Shown in pieces: positions 12,501 to 25,000 of a stretch of DNA of 64,000 nucleotides. Each line of letters begins with the position of its first letter. Within the stretch, counting starts at the first letter, position 1. The position numbers were made by a program, and so were the translations under genes. The DNA is taken from contig NC_088302.1 in assembly GCF_032854445.1 (NCBI RefSeq), positions 310,001 through 374,000 of the forward strand. Reading direction: 5' to 3'. The notes under the pieces are model-generated. The model searched no databases and had not been told where the DNA came from. It saw nothing but the letters and a program-made list of their open reading frames with translations. This DNA is from Liolophura sinensis (taxonomy: Eukaryota > Mollusca > Polyplacophora > Chitonida > Chitonidae).

Positions 12501-12502
12501 TC

Positions 12503-12732
12503 AGCGGTTAGCGCGATACCGCAGCGTACTGATCCAGGAGCCTCTCCACAATCCGGTCGCTGTGTGTTCAAGTCCAGCTAATGCTGGCTACCTTCCCGGC
12601 CGTAAGCGGGAAGGTCTGACAGTCGGAGGTTTCCCCCGGGCTTTACCCTTTTTTTCTCCCACCATAATGCTGGCCGCCATCGTATAAGTGAAATATTCTT
12701 GAGTATGGCGTAAAACACAAATCAAATCAATT
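12503..12732 (+). mobile_element. tRNA-derived SINE, near full length
   Basis: It begins with a tRNA-like CAGCGGTTAGCGCGATACCG. A B-box-like TGTTCAAGTCC lies near 12,568. The family's conserved body follows (ACCATAATGCTGGCCGCCAT, then AAATATTCTTGAGTATGGCG) and it ends in a CAAATCAAATC tail. The internal RNA polymerase III promoter parts are what identify it as a tRNA-derived SINE. Confidence 0.88.
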
Positions 12733-12989
12733 CAAAGAAATTTATCAAACTTTTTCATACATGCATATAGGCATTTACGTTATTTATAAACAACAATAAA
12801 AACAGCTTGCTCTCAAGCCAGTGGTCATTTCTCCACAAGTTTTGTTGTTCTGTAGATTCGCGAAGACAAAATCTTTCTGCATGGTCACGTACTTATCCAG
12901 GGTAAAGCCGGAATGTTTTCATTTAGACTAAATATTAAAGATGGTAGGAGTCTCTGTGGCAGAGGTGATTGGTTGAGGAGCGTTTCTCC

Positions 12990-13115
12990 ACGCTGTCCAA
13001 TCATGCTGGCTCTCTTTCCGGTCCTGCGTGGGAAGGTCTGACAACATCCTGTGGATGGTCGTGGGTTTCCATCGGGCTCTGCCTGGTTTCCTCTCACCAT
13101 AATGCTGGTCGGGGT
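12990..13115 (+). mobile_element. SINE fragment, diverged
   Basis: It holds the CGTGGGAAGGTCTGACAACA, GGATGGTCGTGGGTTTCC and CACCATAATGCTGG landmarks in order but lacks the 3' tail and tRNA head. Confidence 0.75.
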
Positions 13116-13768
13116 TTTCAAGTTTTCACTAGTGATGATGTACATCTCAGTGTTTTCAGGCTAAGGAACTTTTTGTTTGCTGTACGTTAAATATTTCATG
13201 CTGTCGTCAAGTAAATTATTGCCCTCTCTACATTATCAGCTGTAGAGCTTTCCTGTAGGTCTATAATACTCTACCTGCTGACACAAGTTTCTAGGAGAGT
13301 TTGGACAAATTTGCGAAAAAATGCTCTTTTACTGCATAAATATATTCGTAGTCGTTACTAAAAAAACCAATCATTTCCTATCTATTATATACATATATGT
13401 ATCTTTATATGTAATTGTATGTGTGCTATTATAGATTCATATTCTCCACGATAGAACGTTTGAATCTATCGACCAGATGCTCTGTCGAAAGAAACAGGGC
13501 TTTCTGAAACAAGTAAAAAAGGGACATAACCTCTATGAGCCAATGACGGGAAAATATTTTGGTAAAGGAGTACAAAGTCTTGTTCGCCTTTGCGTATGTG
13601 TCTTCATTAATATTCACACAATTTACACGAGGCCGATTGTCGACCACAGAGCCTCGCATATCCAATAAAAAAAAAAGATTTTGGTAATACCTGACACCTA
13701 TATCAGATTTGTCAACTCTTTCAGGAGATGTAGTAGACGGCAGGCTATGGGCCCTTGCATTGTTTCAT
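13116..13768. other. Unassigned AT-rich sequence
   Basis: No exon or repeat is recognised. It contains runs of ATACATATATG-like simple sequence near 13,390 and an A-run at 13,667-13,678. Confidence 0.4.
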
Positions 13769-13769
13769 A

Positions 13770-14445
13770 GTTTCCATGTTCTGACTAAGGTAACATGTAT
13801 CCGCCCAGGTGTATCGTTTCATTGTTACCAACCTCTGACTAAGGTAACATGTATCCGCACAGGTGTATCGATTCATCGTTACCAAGCTCTGACTAAGGTA
13901 ACATGTATCCGCACAGGTGTATCGATTCATCGTTACCAAGCTCTGACTAAGGTAACATGTATCCGCACAGGTGTATCGTTTCATCGTTACCAAGCTCTGA
14001 CTAAGGTAACATGTATCCGCACAGGTGTATCGATTCATCGTTACCAAGCTCTGACTAAGGTAACATGTATCCGCACAGGTGTATCGTTTCATCGTTACCA
14101 AGCTCTGACTAAGGTAACATGTATCCGCCCAAGTGTATCGTTTCATCGTTACCAAGCTCTGACTAACGTAACATGTATCCGCACAGTTGTATCGTTTCAT
14201 CGTTACCAAGCTCTGACTAAGGTAACATGTATCCGCACAGGTGTATCGTTTCATCGTTACCAAGCTCTGACTAAGGTAACATGTATCCGCACAGGTGTAT
14301 CGTTTCATCGTTACCAAGCTCTGACTAAGGTAACATGTATCCGCCCAGGTGTATCTTATGATCGTTGCCAAGCTTTGACTAAGATAACATGTATCCACCC
14401 TGGTGTATTGTTTGATCTTTACCAGGCTCTGACTAACATGAACCT
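13770..14445. repeat. 54-bp minisatellite, about 12 copies
   Basis: The unit contains CTCTGACTAAGGTAACATGT and CGTTTCATCGTTACCAAG, with an exact 54-bp spacing (13,887 to 13,941). It is open on both strands (262 and 217 codons). The minus reading repeats YTCADTCYLSQSLVTMKR, but the Cys and the basic pair vary between copies, so I treat it as noncoding. Confidence 0.92.
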
Positions 14446-14474
14446 CCCAGGACTATGTCAAGTCCCGGTTATGC

Positions 14475-14626
14475 TTATCCTCTCAGGCCGTACGTGATAA
14501 AGTCTGCCAAGCAACCTGCGGATGGTCGTGGGTTCCCCCTGGCTCTGTCCGTTTTTCTCCAACCAGAACGCTCTCCGCCGTCGTATAAGTGAAATTTTAT
14601 AAATAATTAATTGATTTAAGCTTTTT
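14475..14626 (+). mobile_element. SINE fragment
   Basis: It retains CAACCTGCGGATGGTCGTGG, the CTCTCCGCCGTCGTATAAGT landmark and an AATTAATTGATT-type tail. It directly abuts the right end of the 54-bp array. Confidence 0.8.
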
Positions 14627-15815
14627 CTGAGGGCGCAAATAAGTGTATAAGTGTGGACAGATGTAACTATAGATCACAGAGACTTAAATGCTTGATGTAT
14701 AACCCTATGTACCAAAATGATTCTGCAATACCGCGACAAGATACTGGTCTCAGTGACGACATACATGTTTTCAACACTCAACAGACTGAGTGTACGCCAC
14801 ACATCATGCAATGCAGCAGCAGGTCGGCCAGACCAACCAGTACCAAGTACCACTTTGTAGTCAAATCCTTGGCCTAGCCCGAGGGCGTGATGAACTTAGA
14901 ACCTTCGCTTGTGTGGTGAACGGTGATGGTACCTTAGCCGTCGACCAGTGATCTGAAATCATGGACTGCCTATTGCTTTGCAAAAACCGCCAAACACTTC
15001 TGCATTAAGTCATGTACGATACCTCACAAAGTATGATGTATGACACACCCTACGGCCTAGTGGCAGGTCTTTCCACGCCCTATTTTCGTTTCTACGGCCA
15101 AATCATAAGTACTGCGTAAATAACTCAAATGGCCATGGGCTATGGGTTACACCGAATGTCAACCCACTTGTGTGCCGTCGGCTACAACTGTACAGAGATC
15201 ATATATCTCCCTAACGGGCATATTTATGATTCCTTGATACTATATCCGTTAATTGTTGTGGTCGTAAGCTGTATCAGCCAATCAATGTCATCATTTGTGA
15301 TGACCGGCCAGAATCACTGGTACGAGAAATTCGAGCCATGTCACGGATTGGATTCCAAATCCATGCGCATTAACTTTAGTCAATGTTAAAGTTTGACTAA
15401 AATTTTATACATACACCAGCTATAGTTATGTGCCTCGGTGAGAATCCAAAATAAACATACGCAACGCCTGCAAATGGAAAGGCATCCGCCATTTAGTTGC
15501 TAAACGTGTGTCGGGTGTGTTACCACAGACCTGTATGGTTGGCGCACAGATTGTGCACCTTCTCAGTGTAGCTCACAGGTATTTAAATGACTTATTGCCA
15601 GAACCTAGGAATAAATCTATGTGTAAGAAATGCTCAAAACTCGAGAACAATGTACAACAACTGACTGCCGTATTGGCGCCAACGTATGGCGTACGGAGTA
15701 CGGTGTTGAACACCCATCATATGAATAAATGTAGCTTCCGAGCATAGTCATATTTTATAGTCTACGATATTCCTCATTCGCCACCCCTCATCCTGACAAA
15801 TTTGACTCCTGAGTA
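14627..15815. other. Unassigned unique sequence
   Basis: Several 74-86 codon plus-strand frames (14,653-14,877; 15,129-15,389; 15,508-15,747) have mixed composition but no recognised family, signal peptide or convincing splice sites. Confidence 0.35.
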
Positions 15816-15819
15816 CGCA

Positions 15820-16072
15820 CATGTACCGGTATATTAAAAGCAATTACAAGTACGGGTATATTACAGACAAGTTGATGAGTATGTACGGGTATATTACAGG
15901 CAAACTAATGAGTACGTACCGGTATATTACAAGCAAACCGGTGACCACGTACCGATACATTCAACCAAACTGCTGTGTACGTACTGGTATATTACAAGCA
16001 AACTGCTGTGTACGTACAGGTATATTACTAGCAAACTGCTGTGTACGTGCCGGTGTATTACAAGCAAATTGA
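15820..16072. repeat. 33-bp minisatellite, about 7 copies
   Basis: The unit contains GTACGTACCGGTATATTACA and AGCAAACTG, with progressive divergence from left to right. Confidence 0.85.
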
Positions 16073-16274
16073 TATAATTGTTGATACGGAAACATAAAAT
16101 CGTGTTGTATACAATAATGCAACTCTTGACGCTTGTTCGTTTGTTAAACCAAATAATTATTTTACGCACCACGTCCAATTGTTTTTCACCATTTTCAATC
16201 CGGTGAATTTTAAGTTTAGTTTCAAATACTTAAACAGCTCATTATGTGTACAAAGGAGGGTAAAGTTATAAAAG

Positions 16275-16400
16275 TTCATAGTAATTGTGTGCATGTATTT
16301 TTATGGCAACACAGAGAGTTAGTTATCGTGGCATGCATTTGTATGGTAACCCGGAGAGTTAATAGTTATTAAGTGCATGTATTTTCATGTCAACACAGAC
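16275..16400. repeat. Short diverged repeat, about 3 copies
   Basis: GTGCATGTATTTTTATGGCA followed by ACACAGAGAGTTAGTTAT recurs with substitutions. Confidence 0.6.
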
Positions 16401-17129
16401 ACTGACTGCACTGATTACTCTAATCAGAATAATGCAGTTCGATAAAACCGACATGGGACATCATATAGCGTGCGGATAAATACAAAATGACCAACAATTT
16501 ATGGCAGCCTTTTTTGCTCCGTGTTTGTTTTGTATGGTTTGTTCTTTTTTGTTTTCTTTTGTGTGTGTGTGTGTTTGTGTTGTGCCTAGGGACAGGGTAT
16601 ATAGTCGTCGAAATAACGTTGTTACTTCTGATAAGTCACTTGTAGCGTTGACCTTTATGAATTCCGCTAAATCACTTTCAGTCTTGACCTTCACGTATTC
16701 TGCTAACCAAGTCAGTATGTCATGGTATTTTTGGTAATTGAAAATGGCCTACATTGTAACCTTTTTTTTGAAGTGAGACCATCATCATAATTATAAAGTA
16801 ATAAGTGCCTGCTAGCGAATTCCGTCAATCAAAACAGAAATGCACTTGTCTAAAAAAGTAAGCAAGAGTAGTACAAACAGTTGTATGAGCACATTGACTT
16901 ACATTTCTATTCAAGTGTGGTTCATTTTGAAACTTCAAGTCGACAAACAAACATCACTCACCAAAAGAGCACTGGAAGCTTGTCCTTTTTCCTAAGCCCA
17001 CATGAAAACTTCTACAATTTTTATTTTAACTTATTGCTACTGATAGTATTTGTTGCATTGATATTAATCTTACCGGTAAGCCAATCACACATGTATGTAT
17101 GCATGCTTGGGGTTTTTACGTCATACGCA
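16401..17129. other. Unassigned AT-rich sequence
   Basis: It contains a short (GT)n tract near 16,562. Open frames of 77-88 codons have no recognised features. Confidence 0.4.
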
Positions 17130-18480
17130 GTAATTGTGACATTCTGAACAGTTGTGACATTCTAAACAGTCGTGACATACTGAACAGTCATGACATAATG
17201 AACAGTCGTGACATGATGAACAGTTGTGACATTCTGAACAGTTGTGACTTTCTGAACAGTTGCGACATTCTGACCAGTTATGACATTCTGATCAGTTGTT
17301 GCATTCTGAACACTTGTGACATTCTGAGCGGTTGTGATATTCTATACTGTTATAACATTCCTATCAGTTGTGACATTTTGACCAGTTTAAACATTATGAC
17401 CAGTTTTGACATTCCGAACAGCTGTGACATTCTGACTAGTCGTGACATTCTGGCCAGTCCTGACATTCTGAAAGGTTGTGACATTCTTACTAGTCATGAC
17501 ATTCTGATCAGTCATGATATTCTGATCAGTCGTGACATTCTGAACGGTTGTGACATTCATAGCAGACATTCTGAACACTTGTTGCACTGTAAACAGTTGT
17601 GACATGCTGAAGGTTCTAACATTGACCATGTGTGACATTCTGAACTGTTGTGACATTCATAACGGTTGTGACATTTATAACAGTTGTGACATTCTGAACA
17701 GTTGTGACATTAATAACAGTTGTGACATTCTGACCAGTTGTGATATGCTGAATAGTTGTGACATTCTGAAGAGTTGTGACATTCTGAACAAGTGCGACAT
17801 TCTTAACAGTTATGACATCTAAACAGCTGCGGCATTCTGAACAGTTGTGAACTTCGAAACACTTGTGAACAGTTGGGACACGCATAATAGTTGTGACATT
17901 TTATACAGTTTGACATTCTGTAAAACTGTGACATTTAGAGTAGTTCAGACACTTTGAACAGTTGTAACATTCTCAACAGTAGTGACATTCTGAAATGTTT
18001 TGACATTCATAACGGTTGTGACATTTATAACAGTTGTGACATTCTGAACAGTCGTGACATTCTGAACAGTTGTGACGTTCTGAACTGTGGTGAAATTCAT
18101 AACAGTTGTGACATTTATAACAGTTGTGACATTCTGACCGGTTGTGACACTGTGACCAACCGTAACATTCTGACCAGTTGTGATATGCTGAATAGTTGTG
18201 ACATTCTGAAGAGTTGTGACATTCTGAACAAGTGCGACATTCTTAACATTTAGAGTAGTTGAGACACTTTTAACAGTTGTGACATTCTGAAGTGTTGTGA
18301 CATTTAGAGCAGTTGTGACCCTCTTAACTGTTGTGATATATTAACAAACTGTGACATTTTGAACAGCTGTGACATTCATAAATGTTGTTGTAGTATACCA
18401 GTAAGTTGTGGTATTTTGACCAGTGGAAACATTCTGACAACTTGTGACATTCTGAAGAGTTGTGACATGTGACTAGTATG
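17130..18480. repeat. 18-bp minisatellite, about 70 copies
   Basis: The unit is variants of GTTGTGACATTCTGAACA. Six codons per unit give NSCDIL-type pseudo-frames on plus and VTTVQN-type on minus. A block starting near 17,655 (CATAACGGTTGTGACATTTA) is repeated near 18,005, showing larger duplications inside the array. Confidence 0.93.
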
Positions 18481-18929
18481 AGATCTTTACATATTAACAG
18501 GAAAGACGTAATTGTCCGTTACTTTTGAATCACAATCTGATCAGTTAGGGTCTGTAACGCTCGTCATTTTCAAACTGTGTCTAATATCGCTTAACCTGGG
18601 GCTAGGGGCCGTAAAAGCAGCCATGCTCATTACATCAGCATGATGCCTTTATGAACAGTTGCTATCAAAGCACGACTGAGATAGCTTGTTTAATTGTTAT
18701 TTGACCTGAATATTTGATATGGAATTCATGCCTGGAATATCCACTGTCTGCCCGACATCATTGAAAAATGATTACCGCTTATCTCTTATGTGTTACCGGC
18801 TTTATTTCTTATTTGTATAATTTCTTACATACCTTTGTCTTTGGGAGCTAGTGTTAAACGTTGTTTTGGAAATGGATCTTGCGATTATCGACTTGGAACG
18901 CCCTTTCCGGACTACGAATGCTATATGAA
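18481..18929. other. Unique sequence between two blocks of the 18-bp array
   Basis: About 450 bp without a recognised gene splits the 18-bp satellite in two. Confidence 0.45.
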
Positions 18930-19300
18930 TGTCGTAACAGTTCTGACACTCTGAACTGTTGTGACACTCATATGACATTCTGAACCTTTGTAACATTCTG
19001 AACAGTTGTGACATTTTGAAGAGTTGTGGCATTTTGAAGAGTTGTGATATTCTGACCAGTCCTGACATTCTGAACAGCTACGCCATTGTGACATTTATAA
19101 CAGTTGTAACATTATGAACAGTTGTGACATTCTGAACTGTTGTGACATACTGAAGAGTTGTGACATTTATAACAGTTGTGACATTCTGAACAGTTGTGAT
19201 ATTCTGAACTGTTGTGACATTATGAACAGTTGTGACATTCTGAACTGTTGTGACATACTGAAGAGTTTGAACATTATGAACAGTTGCTATATTGTTGGCA
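18930..19300. repeat. 18-bp minisatellite, second block
   Basis: The same GTTGTGACATTCTGAACA unit as at 17,130-18,480. It ends about 500 bp upstream of the TATA box of the repeat-precursor gene. Confidence 0.92.
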
Positions 19301-19795
19301 GTATTTTTGTACATTAGGCCTCTAGTGAGGCATATATTTACATATAAAAATACATGCATATATTTGTTTAATCTCTCGAGCTACAACTACAATTGTTTAA
19401 AACTTCCTTGAAAAGCATTGTGCTTTAATAGTACAACAAGTAGCATAAAAAATTAAAGTCTTCCTATTACCAATGTCACTACTTCTTTAAGCTTTAGCTC
19501 ACAAAAGATTTATTGTATGTTTATATTTCACTTTGTGTGTAAGTAACCAGTTAATCTTTGAAAAGCGAGACAATGTAGTTACTGAGAAATCATAGCATAA
19601 TTTGCGCCGTAAGATGATCCCGGTTTGTGTTATGTGACACGACTGGTTTTCTATACGTCGCACTTACACAGTTTCGAGGTCAAAAGGCGTCAGACTGGTG
19701 TCTTGTCCAATTAAAATTTAGGTTAATAACAGCTACTGTCTATCCGCATCCTAGAGAATGCTTTCAACGTAGTTGTTTGTCCACAAAACTGGAGG

Positions 19796-19803
19796 TATAA
19801 AAG
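19796..19803 (+). promoter_or_regulatory. TATA box of the repeat-precursor gene
   Basis: TATAAAAG preceded by GGAGG. An initiator-like CCATCTCA lies about 30 bp downstream (19,826-19,832), the usual TATA-to-start spacing. A noncoding exon ending in a strong donor (GAG then GTAAGT) follows, so a strong polymerase II core promoter is likely here. Confidence 0.75.
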
Positions 19804-19827
19804 ATCAGGCACCCCCGGAGATAACCA

Positions 19828-19932
19828 TCTCAAACGCCTTGAACTACACAGCAAAAACTGACTACAACGGCATCAACAGATTGCAACAATATCTGGACAG
19901 CTCGCTGTCTTATTGTTTTCCAGTATATCGAG
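19828..19932 (+). other. Noncoding first exon of the repeat-precursor gene
   Basis: Inferred 5' untranslated exon from about 30 bp after the TATA box to a consensus donor (ATCGAG then GTAAGTTGG). It has no ATG, so translation would begin in the next exon. The start position is inferred from TATA spacing. Confidence 0.65.
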
Positions 19933-21916
19933 GTAAGTTGGTTATTTTATTAATCCATTCCACGAATTAGATTTATTTTAGTGGTTTATTTGATTCCCTG
20001 TAGACATGTATACAAATCGCTTATAAATGTCCTTAGTTTCTGTAGAACTTAGTCCAGACACACGAGCAAACTCTTGACACAACATCGATTATTGATATAC
20101 ACTACAAGATCCTGTCTGTGGGTTCGTTCCAGGACTGAATCACAATTTCCCTTAAACCATTTTCGCGTTTGGCGAGGGTATTGGGGCGTAATGGGCACAA
20201 AAAAATAAGAATCGCTTATATTATTGAAATCAACGAATAGGAGTTTGGTAAGAGTAGAATCAGTTGTAATATCTGAGATCTGACGGTCAGAGTCCCCATT
20301 ATCAGCAAGCAATGGCCAGCTTCAGCGAACTTAATAAGTCTGGCGATTACTTAACCTCAGGTTTCAAATATAATTGCATTTAGAAAACAGTTTTCAGTTG
20401 TATGAGTTGAACTAAACCCGTGTGCAAACCCGCCCCCCCCCCCCCCTCCCTTCCATGGTCTCTTCGATGTGCTAAGCAATTTGTATTTTATTTAACTGTT
20501 TTTTTTTGTTTATATGTTTGAGTACAACATAAAACACTAATCAAATAAATAAATAAATCATATTTATGCTATGTTTGAGATAGTTCTGAACGTCATAACT
20601 TCAGGCAAATGCTATCAAATGACAACTCTAGATCGAGACTAATGCTGGCGCAAGATTAACGGTCTATTAACGGATACCTGCCCTAACTCCATAGAAGCCG
20701 CTCTGTTGGCCACTAACATGAGCCAACTCCTAACAGAACCAAGCTGACTACACCCTCGTCACAATGGTTCAGCGATGACTGTGACATTAAACGAGAAATA
20801 TTTTATAAGAGATTAAAGTGTTTTAGGAAAGAAAAGAGTGAATATAACAGAACTACTTTAGTGACTGCTCATTCTAAGAGAGTTATACGGAAAGACCCCT
20901 TTTCAAGAGTACCGAAACTTAGAACTTTGAAAGATTAAGATTTTCAAATGGGAAAGAATATTGGAAGCTTCTATGAAGTGTGGTCCCTATGCGCTCACAG
21001 CTTTCCCGATGTCTAATAGCGTGAGGTATTTCAACGTCATTAATAAGCCTGCTAGCAAATTCTTTATACCAGACGAGGAAGCTGAACATGTGAGTAATTT
21101 TCTGCAGGGAGAAATACAAACAGAGTTTGATGAGTGGGAATATGTCATTACAGATGATGAACTTCGTCTAGCGATACTTCAGCTAAAAAGAAATGTCAAG
21201 TGGTCCGGATCGGTTACTTCATGAATTTTTTTCATTTATGGCATAGATTTTGTTCAGTCTATATTATTAGCGTTATTCAATGCAATTCTGTCCAGTGGTC
21301 ATTTCCTGTTTCTAAGTGACTTTCAGTAGATTTTCTTTCAATCCTATTTAAACGTTGTTCCTAAATTTAGATCGATACAAACACGATTACGTGTCCCATC
21401 GATTACATCGTCCCATCGATAACAAGTGGAGATGGGTAGGTAGCACAAGCCACCTCAGAAAATAGAAAACGTGTTCTATGTAATATACTGGAGAATGAGT
21501 TTCATTTTATTTTTGTTTGCACAGTGTTCACTAATTTGCTTAAACAGTATATTCTACTTTTTTGTTGGAAATATGCATCACTGGCAGAAACTGGTTGCAT
21601 TACTGACAGAAATTCCAAATGTGTAATTAGAAGTTTCAATATTTTTATTTTCAAATCGTTTAAGCTAAGAGATGAACTGTTATATGGTAATGTATACCAG
21701 CTGTAACACACCGCCTGAACTGTTATATGGTAATGTATACCAGCTGTAACACACCTCCATACATGATGTCTGTTGTCTGTTGTCTGAATTTCGATGGATC
21801 AATTGGTATTGTACAATAAAGTATTTATGTACCTATATCCATTTTTTTTTACTTTTTGTGCTAAAAGCAATGCCAAATAAATATAGATCATTCGTTGAAC
21901 TTTATTTCTTATATAG
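19933..21916 (+). other. Intron 1 of the repeat-precursor gene
   Basis: Runs from GTAAGT to TTTATTTCTTATATAG. It contains a C-tract near 20,430, a lone SINE-like tail at about 20,510-20,560, a non-LTR retrotransposon fragment and a 38-bp duplication (GAACTGTTATATGGTAATGT) at about 21,675-21,752. Confidence 0.6.
20640..21250 (+). pseudogene. Non-LTR retrotransposon fragment
   Basis: Frames read WFSDDCDIKREIFYKRLKCF and then, after disruptions, VITDDELRLAILQLKRN followed by a frame-shifted LLHEFF-like stretch. This order is typical of the linker between endonuclease and reverse transcriptase and the first reverse transcriptase block of CR1/L2-type elements. Catalytic blocks are missing and the frame is broken. 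It lies in intron 1 of the repeat-precursor gene, in the same orientation. Confidence 0.65.
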
Positions 21917-22084
21917 GGCAAAGCACCTGAATCCAGTACGTGAAGTCGCCTGTTGAAGACGTGTTGAATAGCTGTTTACCAGTTGAAGACTTGTTAAATT
22001 AGCTCTTGGAGAAAGCAATTGGAGAGAAGTCGACCATGAAGCTGATTGTGCTGGGGATCTTGGCAATGGTAGCTGCTGCAAGCT
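21917..22084 (+). CDS. Exon 2: 5' UTR plus signal peptide
   Basis: It follows the acceptor TTCTTATATAG. 119 nt of leader without any ATG precede the start at 22036, which has A at -3 (GTCGACCATGA). Coding 22036-22084 gives 16 residues plus one base, then the donor TGTAAGT. The T left over pairs with GC of the next exon to make Cys, so the phases agree. Confidence 0.85.
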
Positions 22085-25000
22085 GTAAGTTTTTCTTGAT
22101 TAATTTTATAACGAAAATACCTGCATAAAATCAAAATCAAAAAACATAACTGTTCGACTGTCCACCCAGTGTGTCAGGTATTTGCCATTTGAGACTGATA
22201 AAACATGTGACGTCGCGTACCAGTTTTGGGCTGGGACTGGCATACAGTGATAAAACATGTGACGTCGCGTACCAGTTTTGGGCTGGGACTGGCATACAGT
22301 GATAAAACATGTGACGTCGCGTACCAGTTTTGGGCTGGGACTGGCATACAGTGATAAAACATGTGACGTCGTGTATCAGTTTTGGGCTGGGACTGGCATA
22401 CAGTGATAAAACATGTGACGTCGTGTATCAGTTTTGGGCTGGGACTGGCATACAGTGATAAAACATGTGACGTCGTGTATCAGTTTTGGGCTGGGACTGG
22501 CATACAGTGATAAAACATGTGACGTCGTGTATCAGTTTTGGGCTGGGACTGGCATACAGTGATAAAACATGTGACGTCGTGTATCAGTTTTGGGCTGGGA
22601 CTGGCATACAGTGATAAAACATGTGACGTCGTGTATCAGTTTTGGGCTGGGACTGGCATACAGTGATAAAACATGTGACGTCGTGTATCAGTTTTGGGCT
22701 GGGACTGACAAACAGTCATGCATAACAACTTATTAACCTGATAAGTGACTCACAGCACAGAGAGTAAAACAACAGCCGTCACGACAGTTTGATAGCTGGC
22801 AAATGATCACACGTAACCGGTGAAATACGGCTACAGCATAGAGAGTAAAACACGAGCAGTGACGACAGTGTGATAGTTGGCTAATGATCACGGTTAGAGT
22901 TTTAATCTCATTGTTAATGTAAATGCTTAAATAGTAGCAAAGTACTCCTTAGATAGATACGCTGTATCGGGATGAGAAATTTTTGGCAGCAAAATAGTGC
23001 TCCTTTCAATCTCTTTCACTGAGCACGGAAATTTGCCCATTTTGACATAAGTCACTTATGTACTTTTCTCGACGCTCTATTAGGCCACGTGATGCTTCAA
23101 AAGCAGCCCACAATTGTTGTGTGGCTGACGTAGCATAGCAAACATTAATCCAATCTTTATCAAACATCAAGCATAAACCCAATCTTTATCAACTACCAAC
23201 CACTGATTCAGTCCTTATCAAATACCAAGCATAAACCCAATCTTTATCAACTACCAAGCACTGATTCAGTCTTTATCAAACATCAAGCATAAACCCAATC
23301 TTTATCAAATACCAACCACTGATTCAGTCCTTATCAAATACCAAGCATAAACCCAATCTTTATCAACTACCAAGCACTGATTCAGTCTTTATCAAACATC
23401 AAGCATAAACCCAATCTTTATCAACTACCAACCACTGATTCAGTCCTTATCAAATACCAAGAATTAATCCAGTCTTTATCAAATACCAAGCACTGATTCA
23501 GTCTTGCCAAGCATTAATTACTTCGATGATAGATCAGTTTATTAATTATTACTTTTTCTTCTAAGTGAATAGACCATAAATCTAGAATAGCGAGGCGAAT
23601 GACAGGTCAATCAGCTGTATGGCATCTGTCTGTAGTCCAGTATGCCATGAACAATGAAGTGTAGGATAGCGAAGCAGTTAGCAGATCAGTCAGCCTTATG
23701 GTATCTGTTTGTAGTTCAGTATGCCATGAACAATGAAGTGTAGGATAGCGAAGCAGTTAGCAGATCAGTCAGCCTTATGGTATCTGTTTGTAGTTCAGTA
23801 TGCCATGAACAATGAAGTGTAGGATAGCGAAGCAGTTAGCAGATCAGTCAGCCGTATGGTATCTGTTTGTAGTTCAGTATGCCATGAACAATGAAGTGTA
23901 GGATAGTGAGGCAATTAGCAGATCAGTCAGCCGTATAGTCTCTGCCTGTAATCCAGTATGCCATGAACAGTGAGGTGCAGGATAGTGAAGCAATTAGCAG
24001 ATCAGTCAACTGTATGGTCTCTGCCTGTAGTTCAGTATGCCATGAACGGTGAGGTCACAAGTTCCTTTCCAGCTTCTATTCGATAAGATAAGGCTTTCAT
24101 TGAAGAGACAACTAAATACTGATGCAATACAATGAACATTGCTTTTCACTCTCGCTTAGCGATGTTTTCTTCATTTAATCAATGAATAAAGTAAACAAAT
24201 AATTAAAACACTATATTTGAAAAAAATCTTTGCTTCGTATTGCAAAACAAATTCCCTGTTTAGAAATAGATAATGACTTAATACAATACATTAAATTTTT
24301 TCAGGCCTGCCTCTTCAACAACACATCCCCTCCAAAACAAAAAGAACAGCTGAATATGTTGTTCGTTCTAAAACAAAGAGAGATGTTGAATTCGACCTTC
24401 CTTCCAAAACCAAGAGAGATGTTGAGTTCAAACTTCCCTCCAAGACCAAGAGAGATGCTGAGTTCGACCTTCCATCAAAAACCAAGAGAGATGCTGATTT
24501 AGAGCTCCCTTCCAAAACCAAGAGAGAAGCCCTTCCGTCCAAAACCAAAAGGGCAGCCCTACCATCCCAAACAAAGAGAGATGCTGAGTTCGAATTTCCC
24601 TCCAAAACCAAGAGAGAAGCCCTTCCTTCTAAAACTAGGAGAGATGCTGAGATCGACATTCCATCCAAAACGAAGAGAGATGTTCAGTTCGAATTTCCCT
24701 CCAAAACCAAGAGAGACGCTCTTCCTTCACAAACCAAGAGAGATGCTGAGATCGAACTTCCCTCCAAAACAAAGAGAGATGCTGAGTTCGAACTTCCATC
24801 AAAAACCAAGAGAGATGCTGATTTAGAGCTCCCTTCCAAAACCAAGAGAGAAGCCCTTCCTTCCAAAACCAAGAGAGATGTTGAGTTTGAATTACCCTCC
24901 AAAACCAAGAGAGAAGCCCTTCCTTCCAAAACCAAGAGAGATGCTGAGATCAACTTTCCTTCCAAAACAAAGAGAAATGCTGAGATAGGCCTTCCCTCTA

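Larger units (their letters stand above)
22085..24304 (+). other. Intron 2 of the repeat-precursor gene
   Basis: Runs from GTAAGTTTTT to TTAAATTTTTTCAG. Most of it consists of four independent tandem arrays (52, about 85, 29 and 79 bp units), listed separately. Confidence 0.8.
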
